A program made the position numbers and the translations under genes. The notes beneath the pieces were generated by a model. It saw only the letters and a program-made list of their open reading frames with translations. It was not told where the DNA came from and did not search any database. A stretch of DNA of 64,000 bases from Verrucomicrobiota bacterium (GTDB lineage: Bacteria; Verrucomicrobiota; Verrucomicrobiia; Opitutales; Opitutaceae), in the NCBI GenBank assembly GCA_023457715.1, contig JAEWKR010000079.1, forward strand, positions 1 to 64,000. The letters run 5' to 3'. Positions 21,411 to 29,510 of this stretch are shown here, in pieces. The stretch's first letter is position 1. Each line of letters begins with the position of its first letter.

Positions 21411-21540
21411 CCGCCTGCGGCGGCGGTTGAGATTTGAGATTTGAGATGGCCGATCCGAGCCAATCTCAAGTTTCAGATTTCAAATCGTCGGAAATCTGAA
21501 ATCTGAAATTTGAAATCTGAAATCCCCGCGAAGCCCCTGA
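21411..21540. repeat. mirrored heptad repeat
   Basis: After the sodC stop there is a GC hairpin (CCGCCTGCGGCGGCGG), then GATTTGA heptads (21428-21446). These are mirrored by TTTCAGATTTCAAAT and AAATCTGAAATCTGAAAT units (21472-21523) and CCCCGCGAAGCCCC. It is the same family as at 12518-12661 and 12805-12848. Confidence 0.75.
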
Positions 21541-21596
21541 GCGGGGGCAAAAAAAATGCACCGGTACGGTCCCACAACCGCACCGGTGCTTGGATG
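21541..21596 (-). terminator. leftward rho-independent terminator
   Basis: Read on the minus strand, GCACCGGT pairs with ACCGGTGC around a 16-base loop and is followed by ATTTTTTTT. No leftward gene ends here, because the nearest leftward material is the 100-bp stretch 21597-21690, whose open frame shows no domain. It may end a small RNA or an antisense transcript facing sodC. Confidence 0.6.
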
Positions 21597-21689
21597 TAAC
21601 ATCCAACTGTTCCCACACAGGAGACACGGTACTCGAAAAGTGCGTACGGCACTTCTGCCGGATTGCGAAAACCTGCGCGGTTCTTGCGG

Positions 21690-21955
21690 AATGAGGGAGT
21701 GAGGGAATGGGGGAATGAGGGGCGCACTTGAGTAGGGAGTCCCGCGTTTACGCGGAAGGCCTTGGTCGAACGTCGCAAACCTTCCGCCTGAAGGCGGGAC
21801 TACGTACTCAAGCCCCCTTACTCCCTCACCCCCTCATTCCCTCACTCCCTCATTCCCTTCCTCCCTCCTTGCGGCCCGAGGCCCACCCTCCCTTACTCCT
21901 CCGGTCCCTCACTCCCTCCCCTCATTCCCTCCTCCCCTCCCACCCTGCCGCCGCC
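21690..21955. repeat. nested composite repeat
   Basis: The outer arms are 8-bp units (GGGAATGAGGGAGTGAGG on the left, CCCTCATTCCCTCACTCC on the right). Inside is a second inverted pair, CTTGAGTAGGGAGTCCCGCG (21729 on) with GGGACTACGTACTCAAG (21797-21813), and within it GCGGAAGG/CCTTCCGC. One palindrome therefore sits in the loop of another. No gene is seen. Confidence 0.8.
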
Positions 21956-21962
21956 CGCGCCG

Positions 21963-22715
21963 ATGGACATTGCTCCCCTGTGCGCGGAGACCGCCTTGCG
22001 CCTGCTCCAGCACGGAGCGGAAAGCGCGCTCGTGGAGTCGCTCACCCGGCGGCTAGGCCTCGCCCTCGGCGCCGAACGCGTCGAGGTGGCGCTCATGGCC
22101 AACGCGGTCACGCTGACCGTACGGATCCGGGGCCAGAGCAAGACCACCGTCCGGCGCAACGAGGATCGCGGCATCAATATGCACGTCGTGATGGAGGTGC
22201 AGCGTCTGGTCATCGCCGCGGAGGCGGGCGAAATTGATCGCGCCACCTGCCGGGAGCGGCTGCTGGCGATCGAGCCGTTGCATCATCCGCGCTGGCTGGT
22301 CGCCATCATGGTGGGGCTTTCATGCGCCGCGTTTGCCGCGCTCAACCACGCCGATCTGCCGGCGTGCGGGCTGGTGGCGATCGCGAGCAGCGTGGCCATG
22401 CTCGTGCGGCAGCAGCTCGCGCAGCGACATTTCCCGCCCGTGGTGGTGTTCGCCCTCACCGCCTTCGTGGCCACGTCGCTCACCGTCGTGGGCTTCATTT
22501 ATCAACTGAGCGGCACGCCCAAGGCGGCCATGGCGGCGAGCGTCCTGCTCCTCGTTCCCGGGTATCCCTTGATCAATGCGGTGTCCGACATGCTGAAGGG
22601 TTACATCAACACCGGCATTTCACGCGGGGTGTTCGCGCTGCTGTTGTCGGCGGCGACCTGCACCGGGATCCTGGCCGCCATGAGCCTCTGGCAGGTGTGG
22701 GGGTGGCTGTCATGA
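21963..22715 (+). CDS. ThrE-type threonine/serine exporter, large subunit (YjjP-like)
   Basis: A 250-residue membrane protein of the ThrE/DUF1212 family. A cytoplasmic N-terminal domain (residues 1-110) precedes about five hydrophobic segments from WLVAIMVGLSCAAFAAL on; LLLVPGYPLINAVSDMLKGY near residue 200 is the family's signature loop. In many bacteria the exporter is split into this and a small ~150-residue partner, as here. The start is the ATG at 21963, and it overlaps the partner by ATGA. Export of threonine/serine or a small dicarboxylate is inferred. Confidence 0.85.
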   Translation: MDIAPLCAETALRLLQHGAESALVESLTRRLGLALGAERVEVALMANAVTLTVRIRGQSKTTVRRNEDRGINMHVVMEVQRLVIAAEAGEIDRATCRERLLAIEPLHHPRWLVAIMVGLSCAAFAALNHADLPACGLVAIASSVAMLVRQQLAQRHFPPVVVFALTAFVATSLTVVGFIYQLSGTPKAAMAASVLLLVPGYPLINAVSDMLKGYINTGISRGVFALLLSAATCTGILAAMSLWQVWGWLS

Positions 22716-23170
22716 TCGCCGAGGTGGCTCGTGACATGGGGCTGGCGGCGATCCCGGCCGTGGGCTTCGGCATGCTGTTCAACGTGCCGACGCGCGTCCT
22801 CGTCCACTGCGCGGTACTGGGCGCCGCGTGCCATGGGTCCCGGTTCGTGCTGCTGCGGCTGGGGGTGCCGATCGAGGTCGCCACGCTGATCGCGGCCTGT
22901 GGCACGAGTTTCACCGGGGTGTGGTGGTCCCGCTCGCTGCGGGCGCATCCCAAGGTGTTCACCGTGGCCGCCGTGATCCCGATGGTTCCGGGCGTCCCGC
23001 TTTTTACGGCGCTGATCACGCTGCAGCAGATCTATCAGCGTGGCGCCAGCCTCGACCTCCTGACCCAGGCGATCAATTCGGGCCTGCGGGCGGTCATCAT
23101 CATTGCCGCGATCGGGGTGGGGCTGTCGATTCCCGGGCTGGTGTATTATCGCCGCCGGCCGGTGGTTTAA
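22712..23170 (+). CDS. ThrE-type exporter, small subunit (YjjB-like)
   Basis: A 152-residue membrane protein with four hydrophobic helices, matching the ThrE_2/DUF3815 partner: FGMLFNVPTRVLVHCAVLGA near residue 18 and VIPMVPGVPLFTAL near residue 90 echo the LVPGYPL loop of the large subunit. The ATG at 22712 overlaps the upstream stop (ATGA), so the two are coupled. Together they should form one exporter. Confidence 0.85.
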   Translation: MIAEVARDMGLAAIPAVGFGMLFNVPTRVLVHCAVLGAACHGSRFVLLRLGVPIEVATLIAACGTSFTGVWWSRSLRAHPKVFTVAAVIPMVPGVPLFTALITLQQIYQRGASLDLLTQAINSGLRAVIIIAAIGVGLSIPGLVYYRRRPVV

Positions 23171-23270
23171 TTGTCACAAAGCTGTGAAGCTCCGCCGGGT
23201 GGCAGAATTGCGTGCCGTCACGCATGTGCAGCCTCAATCGCGGTGCACTCCGGACCGATGGAGAGGGGTT

Positions 23271-26200
23271 GTGACCCGCCGCCCCTTTCTTTTTCGCGCG
23301 CTCCTGACGCTGGGACTGCTGGCCTCGGCCAGCGTCGCCAGCCAGGCCGCGGACCGTCCCGCAATTCCCGCCGCCCTTGCCGGGCGCGTGGAGACCGGGG
23401 TGCCCTCGTTCGTGGTGTACGGCGCCGAAGCCGTGGGCATGGCGTCCACCCCCACGGATCTCAAACTTTTGCCCGACGGCCGCATTCTCCTGGTCAACGG
23501 TCGCGAGCTGGCGTTTGGGGACGGCGTCCGCTGGGAGGTCGCCCGCGCGGCGGACGGGATCGCACCGGTTTTCCGCGACGTGGCGGTGGCCGCGGACGGC
23601 CAGATCTATTACGGACTGCAGGATGCGATCGGCCGCGTGGAGCTGGGAACGGACGGCCGCTGGCGCGCGATTCCGGTCTACCACCTCCCGGCCAACCCGG
23701 AGTCGCAGGGCAAGACCATGATCTCCGTCACGAAGGTCGAAGAGGATTTCTACTGGTTCTCCGGGACGGGACTGATCCTGGACTGGCGACCGGGCAAGCA
23801 GGGGGAGCTGCTTTCCAACCGCACGGCGCTGCAGGTCATCTTCCGGGTGAACGGCCGGCTGTTCGTCAGCGATGTTTCCGCCGGCGGATTGTATGAAGTT
23901 GGCCAGGACGGACTTTTCCAGGCCGTCCCGGGATTCGAAGCGATCACCAGCGAAGCGGTGGTCAGCACGATCCCGTTCGGCGATGGGCGCCAGGTCCTCA
24001 TCGGCACCAACTTTCGCGGGCTCCGGCTGTTCGACGGCACCAAGGCGACGCCGTTCGGCGAAGGCGTCCTGCAGGGCGGGTTGCGGATCAACGCGTTGTG
24101 CGCCGCCGGCGAGGGCCGGTTTGCCGCCGCGATCGACACCCTGGGCATTGTGTTCTTCGACCGGCAGGGCCGGGTCCTCCAGACGCTCGAGGGCAGCCTC
24201 GATCACCGCCTGGAGCGGGTGGAGCGGCTGGAGTACACGGCCGATGGCGTCCTGTGGGCGCTGCTCAACCAAGGGGTTGCCCGGGTGAACTTTCCCGCCC
24301 CGATTTCCCGCTTCGAAGCCCTGATTCCCAGCGGCCTCACGTATGTCCGGCCGGTTCGGCACCGCGGCGATCTCTGGCTGCTCGCGGACGGCCGGGCGCT
24401 GCGGGGAAATTACGACAGCACCGGCAAGCTGACAGGATTCGTGCGCGAGAATCCGCCGGGCCGGTTCGTGTTCACCCTCCAAACCGACGACGAGGAGCTC
24501 TTCGCGGGCACGGACGAAGGCCTGTATCGCTGGAGCGACGGCCGCTGGAGCGTGGTGGCGCCCGGCGTGGTCAATGCCCGGATCGGCTTCGCTCGCCTGC
24601 CCACGGGAGAGAGCGTGTTTGTGGCGAAAGGCGAGATCGGAACGCTCCGCCGCCGCGGAAGCGGGTATGACGTGGAACGCATCCCGGTGCCCGGTCTCGG
24701 CGAGATTTTTCACGCGCACCCCGACGCCAACGGGGCCTGGCTCGAACTCGGCCACCAACTCGTCGGCCGGATCGACAGCCGCGGCGCCAAGCCGACGATC
24801 CGACTCCACGGGCGCGAGGCCGGGTTGAAGGACGGTTGGGTGGCGGCGTTCGTGCTCGAAGGCGAAGTGCGTTTTCAGCTTCCCGGGCACTTGCTTCGCT
24901 TCGATGCGACGACGGAGCGCTTCGTCGAGGACACCGCGCTGCTGGCCCGCTTCCCGGTGCTCAAGGGCAGCGCGATGCGGCCCGTGGAGGATCGCCTTGG
25001 CCGGGTGTGGTATTCGACCGAGGGCACGGTCTACCGTCAGGATCTGAAATCGGGCGAGGCCCCCGTCGCCGTGCCCCTTCCCTTTCCCGTCATCGAGGCG
25101 CACTTTCAGGAGGACGGAGTGGCCTGGTTTGCCGGGGACCGCCGGCTTGCGCGCTACGACTCGCAGCTCGCGATCGCGCAGGACACCCTGCCCCGGGTGT
25201 TGATCACGGCGGCGAAGCTTCCCAACAGCGGCCGCACCCTCCCGGGCGCGGCCCCGCAGCTGGGCAAGGTGCCGTTCACCGACAACACGGTGGCGTTCAA
25301 TTTCGTGTCGCCGGGCAATCCGCCGTCGCCGGTGTGGTTCGAGGTCCAGCTCGCCGGCCTCACCGATCAGTGGGTGTCCACGGGCTCGATCGGCCAGGCG
25401 GTGTTCAATCGCCTGAAGGAAGGCCGCTACGTTTTCCAGGTCCGCGCCGTGCGCGCGGGGGGCTTCGCGAGCCCACCCGCCTCGATCCAGTTCGAGATCC
25501 AGCCCCCCTGGTTTCGCTCCACCGCCGCCTGGTTCGCCTACGTCCTCACGGGATCCGCGGTCCTGGCCAGCGCCATCTGGTATCCCTCCGTCCGGCAGCG
25601 CCGCGAAAACGCGCGGCTGGAGCGTCTGGTGCGCAAGCGGACCGAGGAGCTCCACGCCACGAATCACGAACTGGAGCGCCAGGTTGAGGAGACCACGCGC
25701 AAGTCCGCGGCGCTCGCGATCAGCGAGGAGCGCTACCGCGGCCTGTCGGCCCAGCTGGAGCAGCGCGTCCAGGAGCGCACCGCGGAGCTCTCCGTCTCCA
25801 ATCTGGAGCTGCAGCAGCGGGAATCGCTGTTCCGGCTGATCTTCGAGCACGCCCCGGTGGGCATTTCGTGGAAGCGGGCCGATCTGGACAACCTCCACCA
25901 TTTCAACGGCACGTATCGGAAAATCCTGGACCTCAAGACCGAGACCCACCCGGACTTCGGCCCCTTGCGCCTGCTGGTGCACCCCGACGACACCCCGGCG
26001 CTGAGTGCGCTGGAAACGCGGATCACCGGCGGCGCGCTGGACAGCGACCGCCTGGAGCTGCGCTTCATCGTGGGCGGCACCCGCGTGGTCTGGGCCTCCA
26101 TCTGTGTGGCCGTGGTGCGCGACCAGGGCCGGATCATCCAGGTGATCGGCATTCTCGAGGACATCACGGCGCGGAAGGAGGCGGAGACGCAGCTCGCGGC

Positions 26201-27104
26201 GACGTACAAGGAATTGCTGGGCGCCTCGCGCCTGGCCGGGATGGCCGAGGTCGCCACCGGCGTGCTGCATAATGTCGGCAACGTCCTCAACAGCCTCAAC
26301 GTCTCCTCGAACCTCCTCTCCACCCACGTGCGGCAGTCGCGCACCGAAAGCCTGGTCAAGCTCTCCGCCCTCGTGCGCGACCACGCGGACGATCTTGGGG
26401 ACTTCATCACCAGGGACCCGAAGGGACGGCTCGTGCCGGAGCTGCTGGAGAAACTCGCGCAGTCGGCCGCCGGCGAGCGCGACTGGCTGCTGCAGGAGAT
26501 CGCGTCGATGCAGAAGAACATCGACCACATCAAGGACATCGTCGCCATGCAGCAGAGTTACGCGACGGTGCTCGGCGTCGTGGAGACGCTGGATCCGGTC
26601 AGCCTATTCGACGATGCGCTCCGGATGAACGCCGCCGCCCTGAGCCGGCACGACGTGCGCGTGGTGCGGGAGTTCCTCCCCACGGCCCCGGTCACCGTCG
26701 AAAAGGGCAAGGTGCTCCAGATCCTCACCAACGTGATCCGCAACGCAAAGTACGCGTGTGATGACGGCCAGCGCTACGGCACCACCGAGAAGATCGTGAC
26801 CCTGCGGGTCGAACCCGGCGAGGGCACCGTGCGGTTCGTCGTCCGCGACAACGGCATTGGGATCCCGCCCGAAAACCTGACCCGGATCTTCGGCCATGGC
26901 TTCACGACCCGTTCCTACGGGCACGGCTTCGGCCTTCATTCCAGCGCCCTGGCGGCGCGGGAGATGAAGGGGACGCTCACAGTAGCCAGCGACGGCCTGG
27001 GCAAAGGCGCGACCTTCACCCTGGAGATTCCCGCGGCGCCGGCCGACGCGCCGCTCGGCACCACGCCCGTTTCCCGCGCTCCCTTCGAGGCCCCCGCGAT
27101 ATAG
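23271..27104 (+). CDS. beta-propeller / Y_Y_Y / PAS sensor histidine kinase
   Basis: A 1277-residue membrane sensor. The start chosen is GTG at 23271 after GAGAGGGG, because it yields a signal peptide (residues 1-27, ending ASQAA). Residues ~40-680 are a repeat-rich propeller, ~685-750 a Y_Y_Y domain, ~752-770 a membrane helix, then a coiled coil, a PAS domain (from residue ~852, with a LEDITARKEAE exit) and a kinase core. The phosphoacceptor His is in LHNVGNVLNS near residue 998; ATP-binding motifs are DNGIGIPPENL near 1193 and YGHGFGLH. It has no receiver or DNA-binding domain, so a partner regulator must lie elsewhere. Propeller sensors of this type often sense polysaccharides. Confidence 0.9.
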   Translation: MTRRPFLFRALLTLGLLASASVASQAADRPAIPAALAGRVETGVPSFVVYGAEAVGMASTPTDLKLLPDGRILLVNGRELAFGDGVRWEVARAADGIAPVFRDVAVAADGQIYYGLQDAIGRVELGTDGRWRAIPVYHLPANPESQGKTMISVTKVEEDFYWFSGTGLILDWRPGKQGELLSNRTALQVIFRVNGRLFVSDVSAGGLYEVGQDGLFQAVPGFEAITSEAVVSTIPFGDGRQVLIGTNFRGLRLFDGTKATPFGEGVLQGGLRINALCAAGEGRFAAAIDTLGIVFFDRQGRVLQTLEGSLDHRLERVERLEYTADGVLWALLNQGVARVNFPAPISRFEALIPSGLTYVRPVRHRGDLWLLADGRALRGNYDSTGKLTGFVRENPPGRFVFTLQTDDEELFAGTDEGLYRWSDGRWSVVAPGVVNARIGFARLPTGESVFVAKGEIGTLRRRGSGYDVERIPVPGLGEIFHAHPDANGAWLELGHQLVGRIDSRGAKPTIRLHGREAGLKDGWVAAFVLEGEVRFQLPGHLLRFDATTERFVEDTALLARFPVLKGSAMRPVEDRLGRVWYSTEGTVYRQDLKSGEAPVAVPLPFPVIEAHFQEDGVAWFAGDRRLARYDSQLAIAQDTLPRVLITAAKLPNSGRTLPGAAPQLGKVPFTDNTVAFNFVSPGNPPSPVWFEVQLAGLTDQWVSTGSIGQAVFNRLKEGRYVFQVRAVRAGGFASPPASIQFEIQPPWFRSTAAWFAYVLTGSAVLASAIWYPSVRQRRENARLERLVRKRTEELHATNHELERQVEETTRKSAALAISEERYRGLSAQLEQRVQERTAELSVSNLELQQRESLFRLIFEHAPVGISWKRADLDNLHHFNGTYRKILDLKTETHPDFGPLRLLVHPDDTPALSALETRITGGALDSDRLELRFIVGGTRVVWASICVAVVRDQGRIIQVIGILEDITARKEAETQLAATYKELLGASRLAGMAEVATGVLHNVGNVLNSLNVSSNLLSTHVRQSRTESLVKLSALVRDHADDLGDFITRDPKGRLVPELLEKLAQSAAGERDWLLQEIASMQKNIDHIKDIVAMQQSYATVLGVVETLDPVSLFDDALRMNAAALSRHDVRVVREFLPTAPVTVEKGKVLQILTNVIRNAKYACDDGQRYGTTEKIVTLRVEPGEGTVRFVVRDNGIGIPPENLTRIFGHGFTTRSYGHGFGLHSSALAAREMKGTLTVASDGLGKGATFTLEIPAAPADAPLGTTPVSRAPFEAPAI

Positions 27105-27135
27105 GACCTGGATTCCGAAGTAGCCACAGAGATCA

Positions 27136-27278
27136 CAGAGCTCCGACACAGAGGACACGGAGGCTCGGTCCTTGGACAAACCTGTTCATCGCGTGACGCC
27201 CAGGACAGTCGCAGCGCCCGCCTCCGGCTCGGCTCTGATTGGGCCTCTGTGACCTCTGTGGCAAAATCGGTATTCAGG
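27136..27278. repeat. dispersed element, copy 2 (without the 30-bp insert)
   Basis: This 143-bp match to 184-356 has the 30-bp palindromic segment missing, so it gives the uninterrupted form. It is followed by heptad DNA (ATTTCAG units, 27318-27350) and then 27351-27563, where I see only a possible operator. No gene lies in 27105-27563. Confidence 0.8.
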
Positions 27279-27445
27279 TAGGACGAAGTCGGGGGGATTT
27301 GAGACCCGGCTGCGCGGGGGATTTCAGATTTCAAAGTTCAGATTTCAGAGGGGTGATGGCCGGCTTCAGCCTTTCGGTTTTTCAGGGTTTCAGCGTTCCA
27401 ACTTTGCCCCGCTCTGCCCGGTCAAGACTGGAAACGCCCATCACG

Positions 27446-27469
27446 TTGACTGTTCGGTTTTTAGAACAG
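27446..27469. promoter_or_regulatory. possible promoter -35/operator palindrome
   Basis: TTGACT at 27446-27451 resembles a -35 element and overlaps the perfect inverted repeat CTGTTC-N8-GAACAG (27450-27469), about 95 bp before the first chemoreceptor gene. No convincing -10 box follows. The half-site GAAC/GTTC recalls LexA-type operators, but the spacing differs from both well-known types, so this is speculative. Confidence 0.25.
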
Positions 27470-27563
27470 CGTCTACTGGGTTATACCCAAGATCCGTTAC
27501 ATTGCGACGGTAACGCGCCGATGAAGAAGGGCCCCGCTCCTGCGGATTCTCCGCGTCCCACCC

Positions 27564-29510
27564 ATGAAGCGCACGGTCAGGTTGAGATTCTCGATGTTCT
27601 GCATGGCTGCCATTCCCCTGGCAGCGGCCGCCGTATTTGCCACGTTCGAGGTCCGGCGCGTTGCGACCAAGGAGGCGCAGGTCAGCCGTACCATCGGATT
27701 GCTGGATGTCGCCGTCGAGATCGCCCGGCTCAACGTGCTGGTCGCGATGGAGTACAGCGACTCGTACGCGATGTTTCAGACCGCCGACGCGGGCGTCCGC
27801 TACCGCGAGCACATTGCCGAGGCCGACCGCCTGGTCGGCGTGATCCGCGACGCCTTCGGCACGCTGGACCTCACCGGCAACGAGGATTTTCGCACCAATC
27901 TCGAGGCCGCGCTCGCCCTCTATGAACAACTCGGACCCGTGCGGACGTACTACCTGGCCCGAAAGCCGGGCGACGACGTGCTCAACCGCGCGGTCGACAA
28001 TCAGATCTACCAGCAGCTCGGCCGCCCGCTGCGCGCCGTCGTGCGATCGCTCGCGCGTGAATCGGACGAGCTGCCGATCTGGCGCCGGATCCAGACGTTG
28101 ATCCTCTGCTCCGACCTGGAGGATGCCGCGACGAACGAAACCGGCATGTACTGCTGGGGTCACGAACTCGGCGCGTATCGGACCGTGGATGCCTACTCCG
28201 CGGCGGACTCGTCCACCCGACGCCGCCGCGAGCTGCAATCCCGGGTCATGGAGATGGCCGTGGAGGAACTGCGCCCCTACCTGACGTCCGTGTTCCAGAG
28301 CGGCCCCTACGTGCAGGCCGACGAGTTCGTCCGCCGGTTCACCCAGGAGGCCGGCACGAAGAAGCATGCCTTCAACCCGGCCGACCTTCCGACGTGGCGC
28401 AACCTGGCGGAAAAGGAACGCTACGGAGTGCTCGTCGCGATCCAGCCGCACCTCTTGAACGAGCTGCAGCAGTTCACGGGGGAGTTCGTGGGCGATCTCC
28501 GCCGCCAGCGAATCGTCATGACCGCGCTCCTGGTTGGCGTGCTCGGGCTTTCCCTCGCCGCCGCGTTTTTCATTGGCCGCATCGTCTTCCGCACGGTCGC
28601 CGCCTCGGTCGACACCCTGCAGGGCGGCCTGAGCCGGCTGCTGACCGCCACCCGGCAGACGAGCGACGAGGCGCAGCGGCTCTCGGATGCGGCGTCCCAG
28701 CAGGCCGCGGCGCTGGAGGAGACCGCCGCCTCACTGGAGGAACTCACCTCCACCAACCGTCAGAACGCGGAGAACGCGATGCGCGTTGCCGACCGGATGA
28801 CCCGCACCGACGAACTCGTGACCAAGGCCACGCACGCGATGGACGAACTCGTGCGCGCCGTCGGCGGCATCGCCGAAACCAGCGAACGCACGCGCACGGT
28901 GGCGGTGGCGATCGAGGATATCGCGTTTCAGACGAATCTGCTGGCGCTGAATGCCTCGATTGAGGCCGCGCGCGCCGGTGAGGCCGGCGTGGGTTTTGCG
29001 GTCATCGCCGAGGAAGTGCGCAAGATGGCGACGCGGGCCGCGGGAGAGTCGGCCGCGATCGCCCGCCAGGTCCAGGTGTCGGGCGAGCTGACCGGAGAAG
29101 CCGTGCAACTCAGCCACGGGGTGAAGGAAGAATTTCAGAAGGTCGAGGAGGAGACGCGCACCGCCAACCGGCTCATGCACGAAATCGACGCCGCCGCGCG
29201 CGAACTCCTCCGCTCGATCGAACAGATCGACCGGGCGGCCCGCGATTTCGACGTGCAAACGCGGCAGAACGCGGCAATCGCGCAGGAGAACGCCAGCACG
29301 ACCGCCGTCTTGCAACAGCACGCCGAGGCCCTCCAGCAGACCACCGCGAGCCTGGAAGCCGTCATCAACCGCGGCCCGCGACGCGCCGGGGAGCCGGCGC
29401 TCGTCGCCGCCCCGCCGGCACCGCCACCCTCCCTCCCGCCGCCGCGCCATCCCCGTGCCCTCGTGGTCGAGACGAGTCACGACGATGGGGCGCCCCTCCT
29501 CCGCCGATGA
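27564..29510 (+). CDS. methyl-accepting chemotaxis protein
   Basis: A 648-residue receptor. The first membrane helix is at residues ~8-28; a large helical sensor domain follows (~30-310, related in style to nitrate-sensing NIT or four-helix domains), then a second membrane helix (IVMTALLVGVLGLSLAAAFF, ~314-335) and a cytoplasmic signalling coil. The hairpin tip IAFQTNLLALNASIEAARAG near residue 452 is canonical and AEEVRKMA follows. The C terminus is Pro-rich and has no CheR-tethering pentapeptide. The gene overlaps the next receptor by ATGA. No CheA, CheW, CheR or CheB is in view. Confidence 0.92.
   Translation: MKRTVRLRFSMFCMAAIPLAAAAVFATFEVRRVATKEAQVSRTIGLLDVAVEIARLNVLVAMEYSDSYAMFQTADAGVRYREHIAEADRLVGVIRDAFGTLDLTGNEDFRTNLEAALALYEQLGPVRTYYLARKPGDDVLNRAVDNQIYQQLGRPLRAVVRSLARESDELPIWRRIQTLILCSDLEDAATNETGMYCWGHELGAYRTVDAYSAADSSTRRRRELQSRVMEMAVEELRPYLTSVFQSGPYVQADEFVRRFTQEAGTKKHAFNPADLPTWRNLAEKERYGVLVAIQPHLLNELQQFTGEFVGDLRRQRIVMTALLVGVLGLSLAAAFFIGRIVFRTVAASVDTLQGGLSRLLTATRQTSDEAQRLSDAASQQAAALEETAASLEELTSTNRQNAENAMRVADRMTRTDELVTKATHAMDELVRAVGGIAETSERTRTVAVAIEDIAFQTNLLALNASIEAARAGEAGVGFAVIAEEVRKMATRAAGESAAIARQVQVSGELTGEAVQLSHGVKEEFQKVEEETRTANRLMHEIDAAARELLRSIEQIDRAARDFDVQTRQNAAIAQENASTTAVLQQHAEALQQTTASLEAVINRGPRRAGEPALVAAPPAPPPSLPPPRHPRALVVETSHDDGAPLLRR

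Noticed and set aside
23100..26528. 1142-residue minus-strand open frame opposite the first propeller kinase
   Set aside because: It is antisense to a clear kinase gene; its composition (Arg/Ala/Gly-rich, no domain) is what GC-rich codon bias produces. The same holds for 3440-5200, 30812-31375, 31417-33318 and 35327-37486.
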